Positions 6,411 to 7,396 of a DNA stretch of 7,396 nucleotides are shown here, one piece after another. This DNA comes from Candidatus Methylomirabilota bacterium (GTDB taxonomy: Bacteria > Methylomirabilota > Methylomirabilia > Methylomirabilales > CSP1-5): the NCBI GenBank assembly GCA_022615475.1, contig JAKEGQ010000076.1, positions 1 through 7,396 of the forward strand. The letters run 5' to 3'. The stretch's first letter is position 1, and each line of letters starts with the position of its first letter. The notes under the pieces were generated by a model. The model did not search any database. It was given only the letters and a program-made list of their open reading frames with translations, and was not told where the DNA came from. A program made the translations under genes and the position numbers.

Positions 6411-6519
6411 TGGTTCGTGGTGGATCCTTCATGGTTCATGGCAAGCATTGAGAAGAAATCGTGTGGTCGGCACTCGTGCATCCTGAACTATGAACCCTGA
6501 ACCCTGAAGGACGAACCCA
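6411..6519 (+). repeat. Imperfect inverted repeat built from heptamers between mlaF and mlaD
   Basis: CCTTCATGGTTCATGG (6426-6441) is complementary at 14 of 16 positions to CCCTGAACCCTGAAGG (6495-6510). An outer 6 bp (GGTTCG at 6412-6417 with CGAACC at 6512-6517) pair beyond a 7-nt bulge. The loop is 53 nt. The right side reads as near-repeats of seven bases: CCTGAAC, TATGAAC, CCTGAAC, CCTGAAG. It begins directly after the mlaF stop. It looks like a small dispersed intergenic repeat or MITE-like element, but no second copy lies in this window. In mRNA it could fold and modulate mlaD expression. Confidence 0.65.
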
Positions 6520-6530
6520 GCGGAGCGGAG

Positions 6531-7396
6531 ATGCGAGATCGAGAGTTGATGATCAAGGTTCGGGTCGGGATCTTCGTCCTCGTTCTCCTCGTGCTCTTTG
6601 TCGCCTTTGTCCTGACCCTTGGGATTCAGACCCGCATTTTCGAGGAGCAGTACCCCTTGCGGGCTGCCTTTCGCGATGTGCAGGGCCTTGTCGTGGGCTC
6701 CCCGGTCCGTCTGGCGGGACTCAGCGTGGGGACGGTGCGGAGGATCACCTTTGGTCCGGATCCTGCCGACCGCCGGATCCACGTGGAGGTAGCCGTTCAT
6801 CACCAGTTTCAGTCCCGCATCCGCGAGGATTCGGTAGCGACCATCGGGAGCGTGGGATTGGTCGGGGACAAGGTCTTTGAAATCACCGTGGGGGGCGAGG
6901 GCGCAAAAATCCTCGAGCCAGGAGGAATGCTGAAGGCCCAGGAGCCAGTCGATTTCGTCCGGCTCGTGGCCCGAGGAGGAGAGGTCCTGGACGGTCTGGC
7001 AGATGCCAGCCAATCCCTCAAGAAGATCCTCTCGGACGAGGCCGGGGGGGAGCTGGTTCGCGACCTGACCCAGCTCGCCAAGAGCCTGGGCAGGCTCAGC
7101 CAGGAGATAGAGAAGGGGGATGGACTTCTGCACGCCCTGATCTTTGACGAGGGTGGGAAGGACGTGATCGGGAACCTCCGGGGAACTGTGGCGGGGCTCG
7201 AGCGGGCGGTGGCGCGCCTTGAGTCGGGAGAGGGGCTCTTAGGGGCCCTGCTCTCCGATCCCGCCGGGGCCCAGATCGTCCAGGACCTTCGAGCGGTCGT
7301 CGCCGATCTCAGGCGGATCACTGCGGGCCTGGCAGAGGGTGAGGGGACATTGGGGGCCCTCCTCAGGGATCCGACTGTCTATGAGGACCTTTCGAG
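6531..7396 (+). CDS. mlaD: MCE-domain protein MlaD with C-terminal 37-residue repeats, truncated by window end
   Basis: An open frame from ATG 6531 runs off the window after 288 codons. A short basic N terminus is followed by one membrane helix (about 11-31). A single MCE domain (about 41-121) follows: YPLRAAFRDVQGLVVGSPVRLAGLSVGTV, later SVATIGSVGLVGDKVFEI. MCE proteins form hexameric periplasmic rings on the MlaFE core and bind or conduct lipids. From residue 159 onward the chain is built of 37-residue units; GDGLLHAL at 196, GEGLLGAL at 233 and GEGTLGAL at 270 mark three, each followed by a D-[EP] turn and a helix. A degenerate unit at 159-195 lacks the glycine motif but keeps ILSDE. GGAG at 6522-6525 is the ribosome binding site. 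M7 (6549) is an alternative start. Unlike its neighbours it is separated from the preceding gene, by the repeat element. Confidence 0.93.
   Translation, partial: MRDRELMIKVRVGIFVLVLLVLFVAFVLTLGIQTRIFEEQYPLRAAFRDVQGLVVGSPVRLAGLSVGTVRRITFGPDPADRRIHVEVAVHHQFQSRIREDSVATIGSVGLVGDKVFEITVGGEGAKILEPGGMLKAQEPVDFVRLVARGGEVLDGLADASQSLKKILSDEAGGELVRDLTQLAKSLGRLSQEIEKGDGLLHALIFDEGGKDVIGNLRGTVAGLERAVARLESGEGLLGALLSDPAGAQIVQDLRAVVADLRRITAGLAEGEGTLGALLRDPTVYEDLS

Noticed and set aside
6480..6510. Heptamer repeats as a CRISPR array
   Set aside because: The units are seven bases, directly adjacent without spacers, and have an inverted counterpart at 6426-6441; this is a simple or inverted repeat.
6429..7133. 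Antisense open frame of 234 codons opposite mlaD
   Set aside because: The + strand encodes a clear MCE domain in this span. The antisense product resembles no known family and its start lies in the repeat element.

Overview
The window reads as chromosomal DNA of a high-GC, Gram-negative (diderm) bacterium. The evidence is a Sec-exported periplasmic binding protein without a lipobox, an MCE/Mla lipid-transport operon, a lipoprotein and a LapA-domain protein. All supported genes are on the + strand. NC10/Methylomirabilota-type, Rokubacteria-like or deltaproteobacterial lineages would fit the gene style, but no phylogenetic marker is present, so this is a guess.

Layout: (1) 1-139, the 3' end of a MaoC/PhaJ-type hotdog hydratase gene. 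(2) 140-350, an intergenic region with a sigma70-like promoter, a short palindrome and a perfect Shine-Dalgarno. (3) 351-3867, a peptide/nickel-type (DppABC-like) ABC importer: binding protein, then a strong 14-bp intercistronic stem-loop, then two permeases. No ATPase genes follow, although dppD/dppF homologues usually do. (4) 3913-7396, a second transcription unit with its own promoter candidate: a LapA-domain membrane protein, an 18-codon mini-ORF, a lipoprotein, mlaE, mlaF and a truncated mlaD.

In the second unit the stop and start codons interlock four times (ATGA, ATGA, GTGA, GTGA), which suggests a translationally coupled operon. The MlaE permease and MlaF ATPase should form the inner-membrane ABC core. 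MlaD should supply the periplasmic MCE ring that moves lipids between the membranes. The mlaF-mlaD junction is the exception to the tight packing: about 120 bp separate the genes and hold an inverted, heptamer-based repeat.

The most interesting points are the 37-residue repeat array at the C terminus of MlaD, which suggests a long periplasmic helical extension; the unrecognised lipoprotein and LapA-domain protein embedded in the lipid-transport operon; the coupled mini-ORF; the stem-loop between binding protein and permease; and the inverted repeat element. No CRISPR array, tRNA, rRNA or transposase gene was seen, and no intergenic stretch exceeds 300 bases.
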